Positions 1 through 10,285 are shown, numbered from the stretch's first letter. The stretch: 64,000 nucleotides of DNA from Shewanella nanhaiensis (GCF_019457885.1 NZ_JAHZST010000007.1:222189-286188); one strand, 5' to 3'. Program-made: numbers and translations. The notes: generated by a model from the sequence alone, not told the origin.

Positions 1-23
1 CTTCTTACTTTAGCGCAATAAAA

Positions 24-1331
24 TTACTTCCAGCTTTTCATCTTATAGCCTTTAACGGCATAGAACAGGATAAATAGGTAACAAGGCAGCATCACCATAT
101 ACCCGCCCTGCTGGCCAAGAGATGAGACTGAGCTGGTTAATCCCCAAAATAGCGGACCAAACGCACCACCAGCAATCCCCATAACCAAAAGTGCTGAACC
201 AGTGCTGGTTAATTTACCCATACCTGACAATGCAAGCGGCCACACTGCAGGCCACACGATTGCGTTAGCTAAACCTAAGAAAGCAATCATTAGCAAGGTA
301 TCAGGCAGCTGAGCACCACCAAAGGGAACTAATAAGGTATTAGCGATTGCGTAGGACTCATTGTCACCAAAGACAATGCCTATAGTGAGGATGACACCTA
401 AAATAGCTGAGATCATTAGCGCTTTCGGTTGAGAGATAAAACGCGGAATAGTCAAAATACCTAAGGTGTAGCCCAGTACCATACAGATCATGGTATATGA
501 GGTCATCACACCATAACTTTCGATGCCTAATGAAAGCGCAAATGTACCTATGGTATCACCTGCGATCACCTCTACAGCTACATAGAAGAATAACGCTACA
601 ACACCAAAAGCAAGGTTCGGGTGAGAGAGTGCCTCTTTAATCTGTCCCTTGTTATTTGTTTGCTCGCCTTCATCTTCATCAGTTAGCTCAGGCAGAGGTG
701 ACTTCTTAACCACCAATGCCAATAAACCGATAAATAACGCCATGCCTAAATAGGGAAGTACCAGCCCATTAGCCATCTCATCTATCTGAGCAGATGTTAA
801 CTCAGTGCCAACCCTATCTTTAAAACTATTGAGAATAAGCGCACTGAATACTAAAGGAGCAATAACGCCAGCTCCTTTATTCAGAATCCCCATGACACTA
901 ACACGTGCAGCGGCAGACTCCTCAGGACCAATTCGAACAACATAAGGATTAACCGCAGTTTGCAGTAATGTCTGCCCCGCCCCCATCACAAGCTGAGCAA
1001 AAAGAAACAGAGCGAATATCTGTGTCTTAGCCGCTGGAATAAATAACAAGCCAGCAAGCATCATGACCCCCATGCCTAGCGCCATGCCGTTCTTATAACC
1101 TACTTTTCTAATCAACCATGCAGATGGAAGTGCAGTAAACGTCACTGCTATGTAGAAGGAGAAGAGGATAAGAGAGGCTTGAAGTGGGGTGAGCTGGAGG
1201 ATCTGTTTCAGGTATGGCATCAACGAGCCATTGAGCCAGGTCGCGAATCCCAATACGAAAAATAGCACAGCCACTATTGTCATAGGGATAATACTGCTGC
1301 GCTTATTGTCACTATTTAATGTCATTTCCAT
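24..1331 (-). CDS. nagP: GlcNAc permease NagP, FHS-family MFS transporter
   Basis: A 435-residue inner-membrane protein with about twelve hydrophobic segments, resembling the FucP/glucose-galactose (FHS) branch of the major facilitator superfamily. The N-terminus (WLNGSLMPYLKQILQLTPLQ) is typical of that branch. In Shewanella such a permease is the GlcNAc importer in place of a PTS, which fits the GlcNAc kinase nearby. It is the last gene of the nag cluster but is separated from nagX by 236 bp holding its own NagR palindrome, so it is probably a separate NagR-controlled unit. ATG at 1331 is used. A second in-frame ATG at 1325 is possible because the upstream AGG is only 3-4 nt from the first. 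Substrate specificity is inferred from context. Confidence 0.85.
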   Translation of the reverse strand: MEMTLNSDNKRSSIIPMTIVAVLFFVLGFATWLNGSLMPYLKQILQLTPLQASLILFSFYIAVTFTALPSAWLIRKVGYKNGMALGMGVMMLAGLLFIPAAKTQIFALFLFAQLVMGAGQTLLQTAVNPYVVRIGPEESAAARVSVMGILNKGAGVIAPLVFSALILNSFKDRVGTELTSAQIDEMANGLVLPYLGMALFIGLLALVVKKSPLPELTDEDEGEQTNNKGQIKEALSHPNLAFGVVALFFYVAVEVIAGDTIGTFALSLGIESYGVMTSYTMICMVLGYTLGILTIPRFISQPKALMISAILGVILTIGIVFGDNESYAIANTLLVPFGGAQLPDTLLMIAFLGLANAIVWPAVWPLALSGMGKLTSTGSALLVMGIAGGAFGPLFWGLTSSVSSLGQQGGYMVMLPCYLFILFYAVKGYKMKSWK

Positions 1332-1484
1332 AAGCCTACTTCTTATAATATTTTTAAGTTCTGATACCTAATCTAAGGAGATATCACTTTTATAGGTTCT
1401 GTAGTCAAAAAGGCCTTCAAAATACACTATTTTGTGCAAAGCAAACAGACCTTGTTTCATTGATGTTAAAACAATAAAGCAAAA

Positions 1485-1500
1485 AAGACAACGCTGTCAT
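1485..1500. promoter_or_regulatory. NagR operator upstream of nagP
   Basis: The palindrome AAGACAACGCTGTCAT lies about 155 bp before the nagP start. It differs by one base from the other operators in the window. The central CG with symmetric arms is typical of LacI-family operators. Confidence 0.8.
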
Positions 1501-1567
1501 TTTGTATTTGAAACTAATTTAAGCTAAATGACCGTTATCAATAACGAAAGCTGCCATCTCATTTAAT

Positions 1568-2704
1568 TTAAACTTTTACGAACACTCCCCGCTTATACAT
1601 CCAAAAAAGAAGAAGCCACTGTACAAGTAGCAAGCAGATCGCAGCCATCAAAGCTTGTGCTGAAGATGGGAAAGCATTCACCACACCTCCAAAGAGGCTT
1701 TGGGCTGTGTACTTCCAATCGATCAAACTGGATGCGAGATAGATGATAATAGCATTGCAGCCAATCACCACAAATGGGAATGCAGCTTTCTGCCACTTTA
1801 AAACATCTACAACAGCATAAAACACTGCAAGTAAAATCATGCTCCAACCTGTTGTCACTAAAACAAAAGAGCTGGTCCATAGATCTTTATTAACAGGAAT
1901 AACAAGGTTTAACAGCCAACCACAACCAAGCACTAACGCTCCTGTGATCAACATAATCAAAACCTTATACCACTCCCCTTTTGCATGTTCTTTGACAATA
2001 AAGTGGCCAACAAATACGCCAGCCATTGCATTAGCTATCGCAGGAAATGTAGATAGTATCCCTTCAGGGTCTAGAGCTCGATTCTGATAAGTGATGCCAG
2101 GGAGAAGATGAGTATCAACATAAGCATTAATTGACCCTTCAGGGCTAAAAACACCCGCCCCATATCCGGGGACAGGGATAAGCAGTTGCGCCAAACCGTA
2201 AAACACTAAAATTCCAAGCGTCACTAAAACCTGAGTTCGGAAGCTAGTATGCCAAACCAACATGGCAGCAAAGAACCAGGCAAATGCAATTCTTCCTAAA
2301 ACACTGGCATAACGTACCTCATCGATTGCAACGGGTGCACCAGTTCCCCAGCCATGATTATAAAGAACACCAAAGAACAGCAGTAGTAATAGACGTTTCA
2401 CAGAGTGCTTATACAAAGGCATTCTTTGTGCCATTGGCAACTTATCTAATCGTTTAGGGGATAGGCCCAGAGCAACGCCGGAAAGAAAGATAAAAAGCGG
2501 GAAGATAAGATCGTAGAAGGTAAAGCCATGCCATTGACAGTGGTGCATCTGTGCGTCTGCCCATTGCCATCCATGCCACCCAGTCCAGAGAAGTAAGCCA
2601 GCAAAAAGTGCCTCACCACCCAATATCCAAAACATATCGAAGCCTCTAAGAGCGTCGAGTGACATCAATCTTCTTTTTGGGGTCTTAGCTTCAGTCGCTT
2701 CCAT
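1568..2704 (-). CDS. nagX: NagX, DUF5009/acyltransferase-like membrane protein of the nag operon
   Basis: A 378-residue polytopic membrane protein. After a basic N-terminus (TPKRRLMSLDALRGFDMFWI) come about ten hydrophobic segments. The LDALRGFDM motif marks the DUF5009/heparan-alpha-glucosaminide N-acetyltransferase-like family. In Shewanella and other marine bacteria the gene is regularly linked to nagA/nagK and is called nagX. A role in moving or modifying GlcNAc or chitobiose at the inner membrane has been proposed, and the sequence alone does not settle it. ATG at 2704 has an AGAGG sequence just upstream. It follows nagA by 107 bp on the same strand and is probably co-transcribed from the operator upstream of nagK. 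Confidence 0.8.
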   Translation of the reverse strand: MEATEAKTPKRRLMSLDALRGFDMFWILGGEALFAGLLLWTGWHGWQWADAQMHHCQWHGFTFYDLIFPLFIFLSGVALGLSPKRLDKLPMAQRMPLYKHSVKRLLLLLFFGVLYNHGWGTGAPVAIDEVRYASVLGRIAFAWFFAAMLVWHTSFRTQVLVTLGILVFYGLAQLLIPVPGYGAGVFSPEGSINAYVDTHLLPGITYQNRALDPEGILSTFPAIANAMAGVFVGHFIVKEHAKGEWYKVLIMLITGALVLGCGWLLNLVIPVNKDLWTSSFVLVTTGWSMILLAVFYAVVDVLKWQKAAFPFVVIGCNAIIIYLASSLIDWKYTAQSLFGGVVNAFPSSAQALMAAICLLLVQWLLLFWMYKRGVFVKV

Positions 2705-2811
2705 AACCTCTTACCTATTTTATTATTATTTTAGTTTTGTATTTTCTATAGCATAAAGCCCCAACAGCAAGACCATTGAGGCTTAAGTATCTATATTATA
2801 TATTATTAGTA

Positions 2812-3942
2812 CTAAAAAACACGCGAGCCTGCTATATAGGTTTGCTCTGCAAAAATATCATTATTAAGCAAAACAAAATCGGCTCTACTACCAAGAGTTA
2901 AGGCTCCTTGTTGCTTCTCAAGCCCCAAGAACTCAGCAGGATAGAGAGAGGCCATTCTCACCGCTTCATCTAAGCTCAAACCTAGCATATTCACAGTATT
3001 TCTAACTGCACCAGCCATATCTAAGACGCAACCTGCGAGCTCACCAGTTACCGCATTTAACCTGTCACCTTGGCGGATAACTTGTGTACCAAAAAGCTCA
3101 AAACTGGCCTCATCATCAAGACCAACTGGTGGCATAGCATCTGTCACCAGCATCACCTTACCTTTAGGTTTTGCATAGATAGCCACCCGAGCAGCAGCGC
3201 TATGAACATGATGACCGTCGACAATCAAACCACACCAGGCATCGCGGCTCTCAATTGCGGCGCCAACCACTCCAGGCTCACGAGAACCAAAAGGGGACAT
3301 GGCATTAAATAGATGAGTAAAACCTGTAGCCCCAGCTTCCAGTGCTGCAACAACGGTTTCATAATCGGCGTTTGAGTGACCCAAACACACTTTTACATCA
3401 GCAGCCACTAACGCTTTTATCACCTCTACAGAAACATTTTCTGGTGCCAACGTCACTAGCTTAGTACCTAAGTCGTTTCGGCAAAAAACCTCCAACTCGG
3501 CATCAGAGATACGACGAATATGGGATTGAGGATGTACCCCTTTTTTTGGAACAGATAGGTGCGGTCCCTCAAAGTGTACCCCTAAAACCCCTGCACTCCC
3601 TTTATCTATAGACGCAGCAACGGAATCGGCCGCGCGACGCATGACATCAATATCATCGGTTATCAAGGTAGGTAAGAAGCCCGTAGTACCAAACTTTGCG
3701 TGCGCAGCGCCAATTGTTTCAATACACTCAACTGAGGTATCTGAGTTTAACAAGGCCCCACCACCGCCATTGACCTGCACATCAATAAAGCCAGGAGCAA
3801 GAGTACCGTCGAGCTTAACTTCATTGGCTCCTGCTACAGTATCAAAAGCGAGTATATGGCCATCTTCAACAGTGATTGGATGGTTGTGATGAAAATCTTT
3901 ACCATCGAAAACTTGTTGTGTAATAAACGTTTGTTTCATCAT
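2812..3942 (-). CDS. nagA: N-acetylglucosamine-6-phosphate deacetylase
   Basis: A 376-residue amidohydrolase that hydrolyses GlcNAc-6-phosphate to glucosamine-6-phosphate and acetate in the cytoplasm. Family signatures in order: APGFIDVQVNGGGG, the metal-binding Glu in GVHFEGPHLS, the His motifs LGHSNADYE and FTHLFNAMSPF, DGHHVHSAA, and the catalytic Asp in LVTDAMPPVG. Length matches the E. coli enzyme (382 aa). Two ATG codons are adjacent at 3942 and 3939 and either could serve. The gene sits between nagK (57-bp gap) and nagX. In S. oneidensis a SIS-type deaminase gene occupies the nagA-nagK position, but here there is no room for one. Confidence 0.95.
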   Translation of the reverse strand: MMKQTFITQQVFDGKDFHHNHPITVEDGHILAFDTVAGANEVKLDGTLAPGFIDVQVNGGGGALLNSDTSVECIETIGAAHAKFGTTGFLPTLITDDIDVMRRAADSVAASIDKGSAGVLGVHFEGPHLSVPKKGVHPQSHIRRISDAELEVFCRNDLGTKLVTLAPENVSVEVIKALVAADVKVCLGHSNADYETVVAALEAGATGFTHLFNAMSPFGSREPGVVGAAIESRDAWCGLIVDGHHVHSAAARVAIYAKPKGKVMLVTDAMPPVGLDDEASFELFGTQVIRQGDRLNAVTGELAGCVLDMAGAVRNTVNMLGLSLDEAVRMASLYPAEFLGLEKQQGALTLGSRADFVLLNNDIFAEQTYIAGSRVF

Positions 3943-3999
3943 TTAACTCTCAATTGACTCGATAACTGACATAAACTGTTCTTAGACCAATCGGTGTTA

Positions 4000-4902
4000 C
4001 TAGCTAGCCTTACCACCAAACTGCTGGCGAGCAAAATAGGTAGCTCCCAACTCTGGTGGAGCTAAAGTCGGTGACAATTTAGTCACAACATCTTTATCTA
4101 GCCAAGGCGCCAATGGCTCAGCTAAACCACCTATCATAGAAAAACGCGGAGGGTTTATCTCAAAGAGTTTACGCGCAAGTTCACTGATATAAGCAGCTCC
4201 CTCTTTGACTATCGCCTGCGCCACTTCATCTTGTTGGTTAGCGCACTCAAGCACTATTCGGGCTAACTTAGCGTACACACTGGAACTTTTGCCCGCTAAA
4301 TTCTCAACAATACCTAACGCATCATTGACTTTAAAATGGTTAAGTAATTTTTCAGTTAATATTGTTCTCTCTGCAAAGCCATCTAAGTGAAGTAAGGATT
4401 GCTCAGCAGCCTTTAAACCTAACCAAGCACCACTGCCTTTATCACCTAAAGCAAAACCATGGCCACCGAGACTGATAAATTTGCCATCAACATTAGCGTA
4501 ACCACATGAGCCAGTACCAGTGATGATAACGGCCCCTTCACCACCTTTATGGGCACCAATGCAAGCAGTATGAAGATCGCTGGTGACATACATATCAGCA
4601 AATGGGTGTTCCCAATTGACGATATCTTGGTAGAGCCTAGGAACATTCACCCCAGCTAAACCAAGCCCGGCAACTAAATCCTTGCTATCACCTATAGCCA
4701 TACCAGCATCTTTCAGTGCAAGTTCAGTAGACAATTGAATTGATTCAAATGTTTGAGATAGACCGTGAAGTGGATTTGCACGCCCAGCTACCCCAGTACC
4801 TATTACACCATCTTCCGCAGAGTAAATCGTTGCACGACACTTACTGCCGCCACCATCAATACCTATAAACAACGGATTCTCCTTCGTCTGGTTCACTATC
4901 AT
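4000..4902 (-). CDS. nagK: N-acetylglucosamine kinase, BadF/BadG/BcrA ATPase family
   Basis: A 300-residue sugar kinase that phosphorylates GlcNAc after import by a non-PTS permease. The phosphate-1 loop IGIDGGGSK is at residues 13-21, followed by the TSDLHTA and VIITGTGSCGY segments typical of the BadF/BadG ASKHA kinases. I place the start at the ATG at 4902 because GAGG lies 6 nt upstream. The longer frame from 4914 would put that ribosome-binding site inside the gene. It is the first gene of the nagK-nagA-nagX run and has a NagR palindrome 92 bp upstream. It ends 57 bp before nagA. Confidence 0.93.
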   Translation of the reverse strand: MIVNQTKENPLFIGIDGGGSKCRATIYSAEDGVIGTGVAGRANPLHGLSQTFESIQLSTELALKDAGMAIGDSKDLVAGLGLAGVNVPRLYQDIVNWEHPFADMYVTSDLHTACIGAHKGGEGAVIITGTGSCGYANVDGKFISLGGHGFALGDKGSGAWLGLKAAEQSLLHLDGFAERTILTEKLLNHFKVNDALGIVENLAGKSSSVYAKLARIVLECANQQDEVAQAIVKEGAAYISELARKLFEINPPRFSMIGGLAEPLAPWLDKDVVTKLSPTLAPPELGATYFARQQFGGKAS

Positions 4903-4993
4903 GACAGACCTCATTCACAGTTCTTTTTCAAAACGCACACTACCAGAATGCCGCTCTGCTCACTGACTAAGTTAATCTCATGTTACAATAAAA

Positions 4994-5009
4994 ATGACAG
5001 CGTTGTCAT
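4994..5009. promoter_or_regulatory. NagR operator upstream of nagK-nagA-nagX
   Basis: The perfect palindrome ATGACAGCGTTGTCAT, flanked by A/T runs, lies 92 bp before nagK. It differs from the other sites by a symmetric A-to-G/C-to-T swap in the centre, which keeps the palindrome intact. Confidence 0.85.
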
Positions 5010-5076
5010 TTACTTTTTATATCAAAAAATTTTAGCGCTAAATATTAGATAAACGAGTATTTAAGAGGCTTAACTG

Positions 5077-5110
5077 AGGTGTGACTTAATCGAGCGACAA
5101 AGTCACACCT
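5077..5110 (-). terminator. Hairpin downstream of hex
   Basis: AGGTGTGACT and AGTCACACCT form a perfect 10-bp stem with a 14-nt loop, 13 bp beyond the hex stop codon. A T-run is not conspicuous, so it may protect the RNA 3' end or terminate weakly. Confidence 0.55.
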
Positions 5111-5122
5111 GTTAGGCATATG

Positions 5123-7789
5123 TTACTTAACCTCTAAAGTTCGTCCCTTCCTCGTTCCATCAGCTGCGAGAGCCCTTACCTCAACCGCCCCTTTAACCGC
5201 AACAGGTGACTTGAACACCTTCCACTTGCCACCGTCTATTCGATACTCAATCTTAAGTCCAGGATAGATGATGTTAGTATGAAGCTCACCTTCATGAATA
5301 TGAGCCCCAACAGTTGGCACTCGATAATCGATACCAGCCATATCCAGCTTAATGAGCTCTTTTTGCCCTAAAGTGTTAGCAATAACAGCCCACTGTTTAG
5401 CCTGACTAGCCCGCATCTCTTGGGTAAAGAACTCAGTAGTTTGGTTATAGACAGCGCCAGTGTATTGATAAGGCACCTCCCAGCTCGCTTTGTGCCAGGC
5501 TTTCTCGGCTAAAATCAGCAATCTTGGAAAGGTCATATACTCAACCAGTTCATCGCTTCTTAAGGTTTCACTCCAGATCTGCCCCTGTAGCCCGGCAAAG
5601 CCTTTACCTTGGTTAATTGGACCACTGACACGCTTTCCATTGTCATCAAGCTTCTCGGTATCATCAACTTCAAACGCCTGCCCTTGAATATCGGTCCACT
5701 GCTCAGCATTTGCTGGCAAATTATCTGGCATAAAGCCATATAATTTACGCTCATTGGTATTACGGCTAGCCCAGTAGTAGCCATGCTCCTTAGGGTCTGC
5801 CTCATAGGGGAAGTCGAAGTAGAGCATCTCAGGTGTACCTAACACGGCATCCCAGCCAAGGTTCACCTGCTCATGAGCTCGATTATGTCCACCGTGGGAT
5901 ATAACGTCCCAAAGGTTAGATTGAGACTTTTTCGGCATCATAGAAGGACGTGTATGGCTCATACCATCACTCCAACCGGCAGGCTCAATTCCCTTGTCAT
6001 TAAGCGTGTTAGAAACACGCTCAACAAAGTAAGCACCAAGTTCATCAAATGAGGTGACACCTTGTACATTATTCGCTACAAACGCCTTACACTGTGGCGA
6101 CTCAAGCCAAGCACCCGCAGTTTCGTCGGCGCCAATATGATAGAGAGTGAGGGGTTGACCTGCATCCTTATGAAGCTTGGCAATCTCATCAATCACTTTA
6201 TCAACAAAGTGGAAAGTCGATTCTAAACAAACATTAAGCGTATTATCGTCATAATACTGAATCGATGAGTAGACAGTTTTATCGTCGGGATCAGTTAACA
6301 GGTACTCTTTTGCGGCCGTTTCATTACCCTCTGCCATAAATTTTTTATAGCGAGCATCCATGGATTTAATTGCAGCTCTAGAGTGGCCCGGCATATCCAT
6401 CGAGGGGATAACTTGGATCTGTCTTGCCGATGCATATTTCAAAATCTCAATATAATCGGCTTTAGTGTAGTAACCACTCACTTCGGTATCTGCTGAAGGT
6501 CCACTACCAAGCTGAGGCAGTAAACAGGTGATTTCACTTATATCATGACAGCGCTTACTGCCAATATCGGTCAACTCAGGTAGACCATCAATCTCCAGAC
6601 GCCAGCCCTCATCATCCGCCATATGCAGATGCAGCTTATTCAGCTTATAAGCCGCCATTTGATCTAACATATCCAGTATCAGCTGCTTAGAGTGAAAATT
6701 ACGGGAAACATCGATATGCATACCACGAAAGTCATACCTTGGTGCATCTTCAATCAACATGGTATTAATCGACAGCTCTTGGCTATCAATCAAGCTTGTC
6801 AGAGAGGACAGACCGTAGGAGAAACCAGCATCATCAGCAGCTGCAAGCTCAATACCTTGCTCTGTGATAGCTAACTGATACGCCCCAGTTTGAGTCGAGT
6901 CTTTAAGCGTATTAAGCACAACAGGCAAACCTTTATCAGACTCAGTCACGCCAAGTCTAGCGAGTCGCTTTAGTGCAGCATCTATAGGAGGCTTAGCTTG
7001 AGCGTTAAGGATAAGCTTTATGCCAGCTGCCAATGAAACAGGCCTATTCTCTGATGTGACCTCAACCTTTAGCGGTGTCGGTATGATGGTATTTGTTGCA
7101 GCGCCAGCTTGTAGCTCAACTCCCTGATTCGCTTGAAACAGAACCTCTGGTGTTGCCCACTTTATTAAATCTGTATCACTGCGCTTATATTGAGTTTCAG
7201 CATCAGTAAAGTCTGCAACGTAGGGCCTTAACTCCATGCCTGTCTCGGGATCATGGGTAACGGTCGTACTTTTAATCAATGCGGGAGTTAACTCGCCAGA
7301 GACTAAATAATAGTTTGGCATCGCATCAATTTCAGATAGTTGCCACAGCTCTCCCCTAAAATCGATAGTCTTAGTCTGACCAGCTTTTAAACCAGTAAAT
7401 GCGGCTGTTGGCGTGATCTTATGAAGATCCCCCTTTACCCGTGTTATCTCAAACTCTTCGGATAACACCTCTTGCACAGGCCTCATCTGGCTATAGTAGA
7501 TAGTCCAATCTGCGCTGGTGAGATCCACTTTAGAGGTTAAATCTATTTGAGCACTAAAGCATCGCCCGTCTACTCCCTCTGTTGGGCAACCTTCGGGAAA
7601 ATTAGTCAGCAGTCGATACTTAACATCAAGGGTCTCACCCAGTTGATTTAGTACCGCTTGGGTCATCACCTCAGCGCTTTCAGCTTTGGTTTGCGTGACT
7701 GAGCTATTATCATTTACCTTACTATTATCGGAGCAGCCACTTGTCGCCAATACCAGAGTAATGGCGGCTGTCAGTAATTTAAGCTTCAT
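5123..7789 (-). CDS. hex: Beta-N-acetylhexosaminidase (chitobiase), GH20 lipoprotein
   Basis: An 888-residue glycoside hydrolase that releases GlcNAc from chitobiose and chito-oligosaccharides. The N-terminus has a signal peptide ending ...LATSGC, with Cys19 as probable lipidation site, although Thr at position -3 is not ideal. Then follow a CHB_HEX carbohydrate-binding N-domain (about 50-180), a GH20b domain (about 230-350), the GH20 barrel from DFRGMHIDVSRNFHSK, and a C-terminal domain resembling that of chitobiases. The catalytic pair Asp555-Glu556 lies in HIGADETAG. The start at 7789 has GAGGAA upstream. The gene is last in a transcription unit with the chemoreceptor and binding-protein genes (24-bp gap). 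The likely location is an outer-membrane-anchored lipoprotein facing the periplasm. Confidence 0.93.
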   Translation of the reverse strand: MKLKLLTAAITLVLATSGCSDNSKVNDNSSVTQTKAESAEVMTQAVLNQLGETLDVKYRLLTNFPEGCPTEGVDGRCFSAQIDLTSKVDLTSADWTIYYSQMRPVQEVLSEEFEITRVKGDLHKITPTAAFTGLKAGQTKTIDFRGELWQLSEIDAMPNYYLVSGELTPALIKSTTVTHDPETGMELRPYVADFTDAETQYKRSDTDLIKWATPEVLFQANQGVELQAGAATNTIIPTPLKVEVTSENRPVSLAAGIKLILNAQAKPPIDAALKRLARLGVTESDKGLPVVLNTLKDSTQTGAYQLAITEQGIELAAADDAGFSYGLSSLTSLIDSQELSINTMLIEDAPRYDFRGMHIDVSRNFHSKQLILDMLDQMAAYKLNKLHLHMADDEGWRLEIDGLPELTDIGSKRCHDISEITCLLPQLGSGPSADTEVSGYYTKADYIEILKYASARQIQVIPSMDMPGHSRAAIKSMDARYKKFMAEGNETAAKEYLLTDPDDKTVYSSIQYYDDNTLNVCLESTFHFVDKVIDEIAKLHKDAGQPLTLYHIGADETAGAWLESPQCKAFVANNVQGVTSFDELGAYFVERVSNTLNDKGIEPAGWSDGMSHTRPSMMPKKSQSNLWDVISHGGHNRAHEQVNLGWDAVLGTPEMLYFDFPYEADPKEHGYYWASRNTNERKLYGFMPDNLPANAEQWTDIQGQAFEVDDTEKLDDNGKRVSGPINQGKGFAGLQGQIWSETLRSDELVEYMTFPRLLILAEKAWHKASWEVPYQYTGAVYNQTTEFFTQEMRASQAKQWAVIANTLGQKELIKLDMAGIDYRVPTVGAHIHEGELHTNIIYPGLKIEYRIDGGKWKVFKSPVAVKGAVEVRALAADGTRKGRTLEVK

Positions 7790-7813
7790 TGTATTCCTCT
7801 ATTATTATTTTTA

Positions 7814-9307
7814 TCATCCCTGCAAACGGAATGAACCAACCAAAGCCCGCAATCTTTCCCCTTGGTGGAACAAACGCTCGCTCGACTCTGCGAGTTGCTC
7901 GCTGTCGAGTGAAGCCGAACCTGAGACTGTGGCCAAATCATTTAAATTTTTCGAAATATCATCTGTGACATAAGTTTGCTCACCAGCGGCCTCGGCAACT
8001 TCAAGATTCATATTACTGATATTAGAGACTAAATTAGTCACATTACTCAATATTAATTTGATCTCTTCTGAATGACTAACCGCTTCAGCAGATAGAGTTT
8101 GACTCGCTTGCATCACTGACACAGTCTCATCAACTCCCGTTTGTACCTGCTGGATCATCTTCTGTATCTCACCCGTAGCTTGCTGCGTTCTGCTTGCAAG
8201 TGTCCTCACCTCATCAGCAACAACAGCAAAACCACGTCCCTGCTCACCGGCTCTTGCTGCTTCAATAGCTGCATTTAGCGCAAGCAGGTTTGTCTGCTCA
8301 GCGATGGCATTAATCACCACCACAACTTCATCGATTCTTTGGGTCTCCTGCTGCAACTCCTGTACAGCGACGACAGAGCGGGAAAGTTCATCCGCGAGTC
8401 GATTACTCACCTCTAAACCTAAATCAAACTGCTGTTGGCTATTATCCACCTCTTTATCAGCCAAACCGGTAGCTTCTGCCGTTGAGCTGGCATTTTTTGC
8501 CACTTCATTGGCACTTGAATTTAGTTGAGTAACAGCAGCAACCGCAGCTTCTGTCTCTTTTAATTGAGATTGAACACGATGATTATTGTTTTTAGAAAGC
8601 TCGCCTAATGAAGATGCATCTTGGAGGATCTGCTCAGATGTCTCGTTGACCTTAGAGATGGTGCCATGTATTTTTGCTACGAAACCATTAAAAGCTGTGG
8701 CAAGTTGACCTATCTCATCATTACTCTCTACTGGTAACTTATGGCTTAAATCGCCATCACCGGAGGCTATTTCCTCCATCACAGCCGATACATGAACCAA
8801 TGGAGTGATAACTAACCGCTTTAGAATAATAAAGATAAATAGTTGACTGAGAAGTAAAATAACTAGAGCTTGAAAGAAATAACTTAATTTAAGCTGATTC
8901 AATGCCTCTGTGATTGGAGCTGAAGAGAAACTCACCGTCAGCTCTCCGGTCGGTTTATTGTTTGTGGTGAATGCCAGCTTATCAGAAGTCACCGCTTTAG
9001 GATCTACAGGCGTGCTTTGTTTACTGTCACCAAGCATCTTACCTCTATGATCTTTAATCGTTATCTCATATATTTTTTCAGAGGCAAGCATGACAGATAA
9101 AACCGCGTCTATCTGTTCAAAGTCATAGTTAAATACAGGCTGAGCCAATGTCACTTCAAGGCTGGCTAAAGTATTACCCTTATACTCATTAAAATTAGTT
9201 TCTAATCGGTTAGCCTCAACCATGTAAGCGAGGGAAAACAAAACACTGACAACAACAAAAAGAGCACCAGCTAGCCCTATCTGTACCTTAATAGACAAAC
9301 TATTCAT
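7814..9307 (-). CDS. Methyl-accepting chemotaxis protein, probably for GlcNAc/chitin oligosaccharides
   Basis: A 497-residue chemoreceptor. It has an N-terminal membrane segment (about 7-27), a periplasmic region of about 110 residues, a second membrane segment ([17 protein letters not shown]), a HAMP domain (VITPLVHV...[11 protein letters not shown]), a long coiled coil and the conserved hairpin tip [14 protein letters not shown] near residue 355. The start is the ATG at 9307, with a strong GGAGGGGAAGG upstream. It overlaps the stop of the binding-protein gene by 8 bp, so the two are translationally coupled. The periplasmic domain is too small for a dCACHE fold. Its position in the nag regulon suggests chemotaxis towards chitin breakdown products, possibly through the coupled binding protein. 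Confidence 0.88.
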   Translation of the reverse strand: MNSLSIKVQIGLAGALFVVVSVLFSLAYMVEANRLETNFNEYKGNTLASLEVTLAQPVFNYDFEQIDAVLSVMLASEKIYEITIKDHRGKMLGDSKQSTPVDPKAVTSDKLAFTTNNKPTGELTVSFSSAPITEALNQLKLSYFFQALVILLLSQLFIFIILKRLVITPLVHVSAVMEEIASGDGDLSHKLPVESNDEIGQLATAFNGFVAKIHGTISKVNETSEQILQDASSLGELSKNNNHRVQSQLKETEAAVAAVTQLNSSANEVAKNASSTAEATGLADKEVDNSQQQFDLGLEVSNRLADELSRSVVAVQELQQETQRIDEVVVVINAIAEQTNLLALNAAIEAARAGEQGRGFAVVADEVRTLASRTQQATGEIQKMIQQVQTGVDETVSVMQASQTLSAEAVSHSEEIKLILSNVTNLVSNISNMNLEVAEAAGEQTYVTDDISKNLNDLATVSGSASLDSEQLAESSERLFHQGERLRALVGSFRLQG

Positions 9308-10175
9308 CGCCCTTCCCCTCCATATTAAATAGATCAAGCCACAGCTCATCACGAGTTACTGGTGTTAATGAACTCAGTCCAGGTGTCTGTAATCGAATAA
9401 TCCTACGTTTGCTGAATTGTGCTTGCTTGTAGAGCGCATCAATTTCGAGCTCTTTATTGAACATCTCATCAAAACTGCCATCGGCAATCATGCTCTCTAG
9501 CCCATCCCTTAAGTCTTTAGCAAGTAAAGGCTTTTCTGGGGAAATAAAGAAGTAAGCAGGCGATCGGTATTGCAGTAAGATGGCACTATCTACCTTCAAA
9601 TTAGGATCAGGATTTTTATCTAGCTCCTGCCAGACCTCCTGTGCACCAAGAGCTAAATAATCAAAACGCCCTCCCTCTAACATCGGGTATAGATTTTTAT
9701 ATTTATAGCTGGTGATTAAAGGTAAACCATTCTCTTCAAGAATAAGCGCATCAGGCCAGTAACGATTTTGCCCTGCATAAAATTGCAAAAAGTCATCTCT
9801 ATTTTTGACATTGATAAAACGCTGCTGCTTATCGCTTCTAATGATCAGTAAACGATTCCCCAACAAGCCTTTAAATATCGGGATCCTAACCGGGAGCACA
9901 ACCGCCTCAAGTTGCTGTGATGTCATGCTCCAAAATATATCAATGCTTCCTGCTAACGCCTCTTCCACCTTACGTTTTTGATTCATTTCAGTGTCAAGCA
10001 TTGAGATATCATATTGAGTTTCCACGCGAGATAGAGCTTCTTTCAACAGATTAAGCTGCCAACTTTGCGAAATGGTGGTGACAAGAGTTTCACTATAAGC
10101 ACTAGGTGTTAAACAGAAGACGGATAGGAGAGAGATGAGGAGAAGTTTAATTCGAACTGGTAGCATGAAACGCAT
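9300..10175 (-). CDS. Periplasmic solute-binding-like protein coupled to chemoreceptor
   Basis: A 291-residue secreted protein with a clear signal peptide ([19 protein letters not shown]). The mature part has the general look of family-3 type periplasmic binding proteins: an early [14 protein letters not shown] segment, a long middle lobe, then [30 protein letters not shown] near the C-terminus. No ABC permease or ATPase gene is adjacent. Its stop overlaps the chemoreceptor start by 8 bp. I infer a ligand-presenting partner for that receptor rather than a transport component. It is the first gene of the unit controlled by the NagR palindrome at 10470. The exact family and ligand are not recognised. 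Confidence 0.65.
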   Translation of the reverse strand: MRFMLPVRIKLLLISLLSVFCLTPSAYSETLVTTISQSWQLNLLKEALSRVETQYDISMLDTEMNQKRKVEEALAGSIDIFWSMTSQQLEAVVLPVRIPIFKGLLGNRLLIIRSDKQQRFINVKNRDDFLQFYAGQNRYWPDALILEENGLPLITSYKYKNLYPMLEGGRFDYLALGAQEVWQELDKNPDPNLKVDSAILLQYRSPAYFFISPEKPLLAKDLRDGLESMIADGSFDEMFNKELEIDALYKQAQFSKRRIIRLQTPGLSSLTPVTRDELWLDLFNMEGKGDE

Positions 10176-10285
10176 TTCCTCTTTTTATACGTCTAAATCA
10201 GACAAGAGTGTTAGTTAATTTATCTTCCAATGATTCAACCTATCAAACCTACCGCAGGATATAGTCAGCGACCTTAGAAAAAGTA

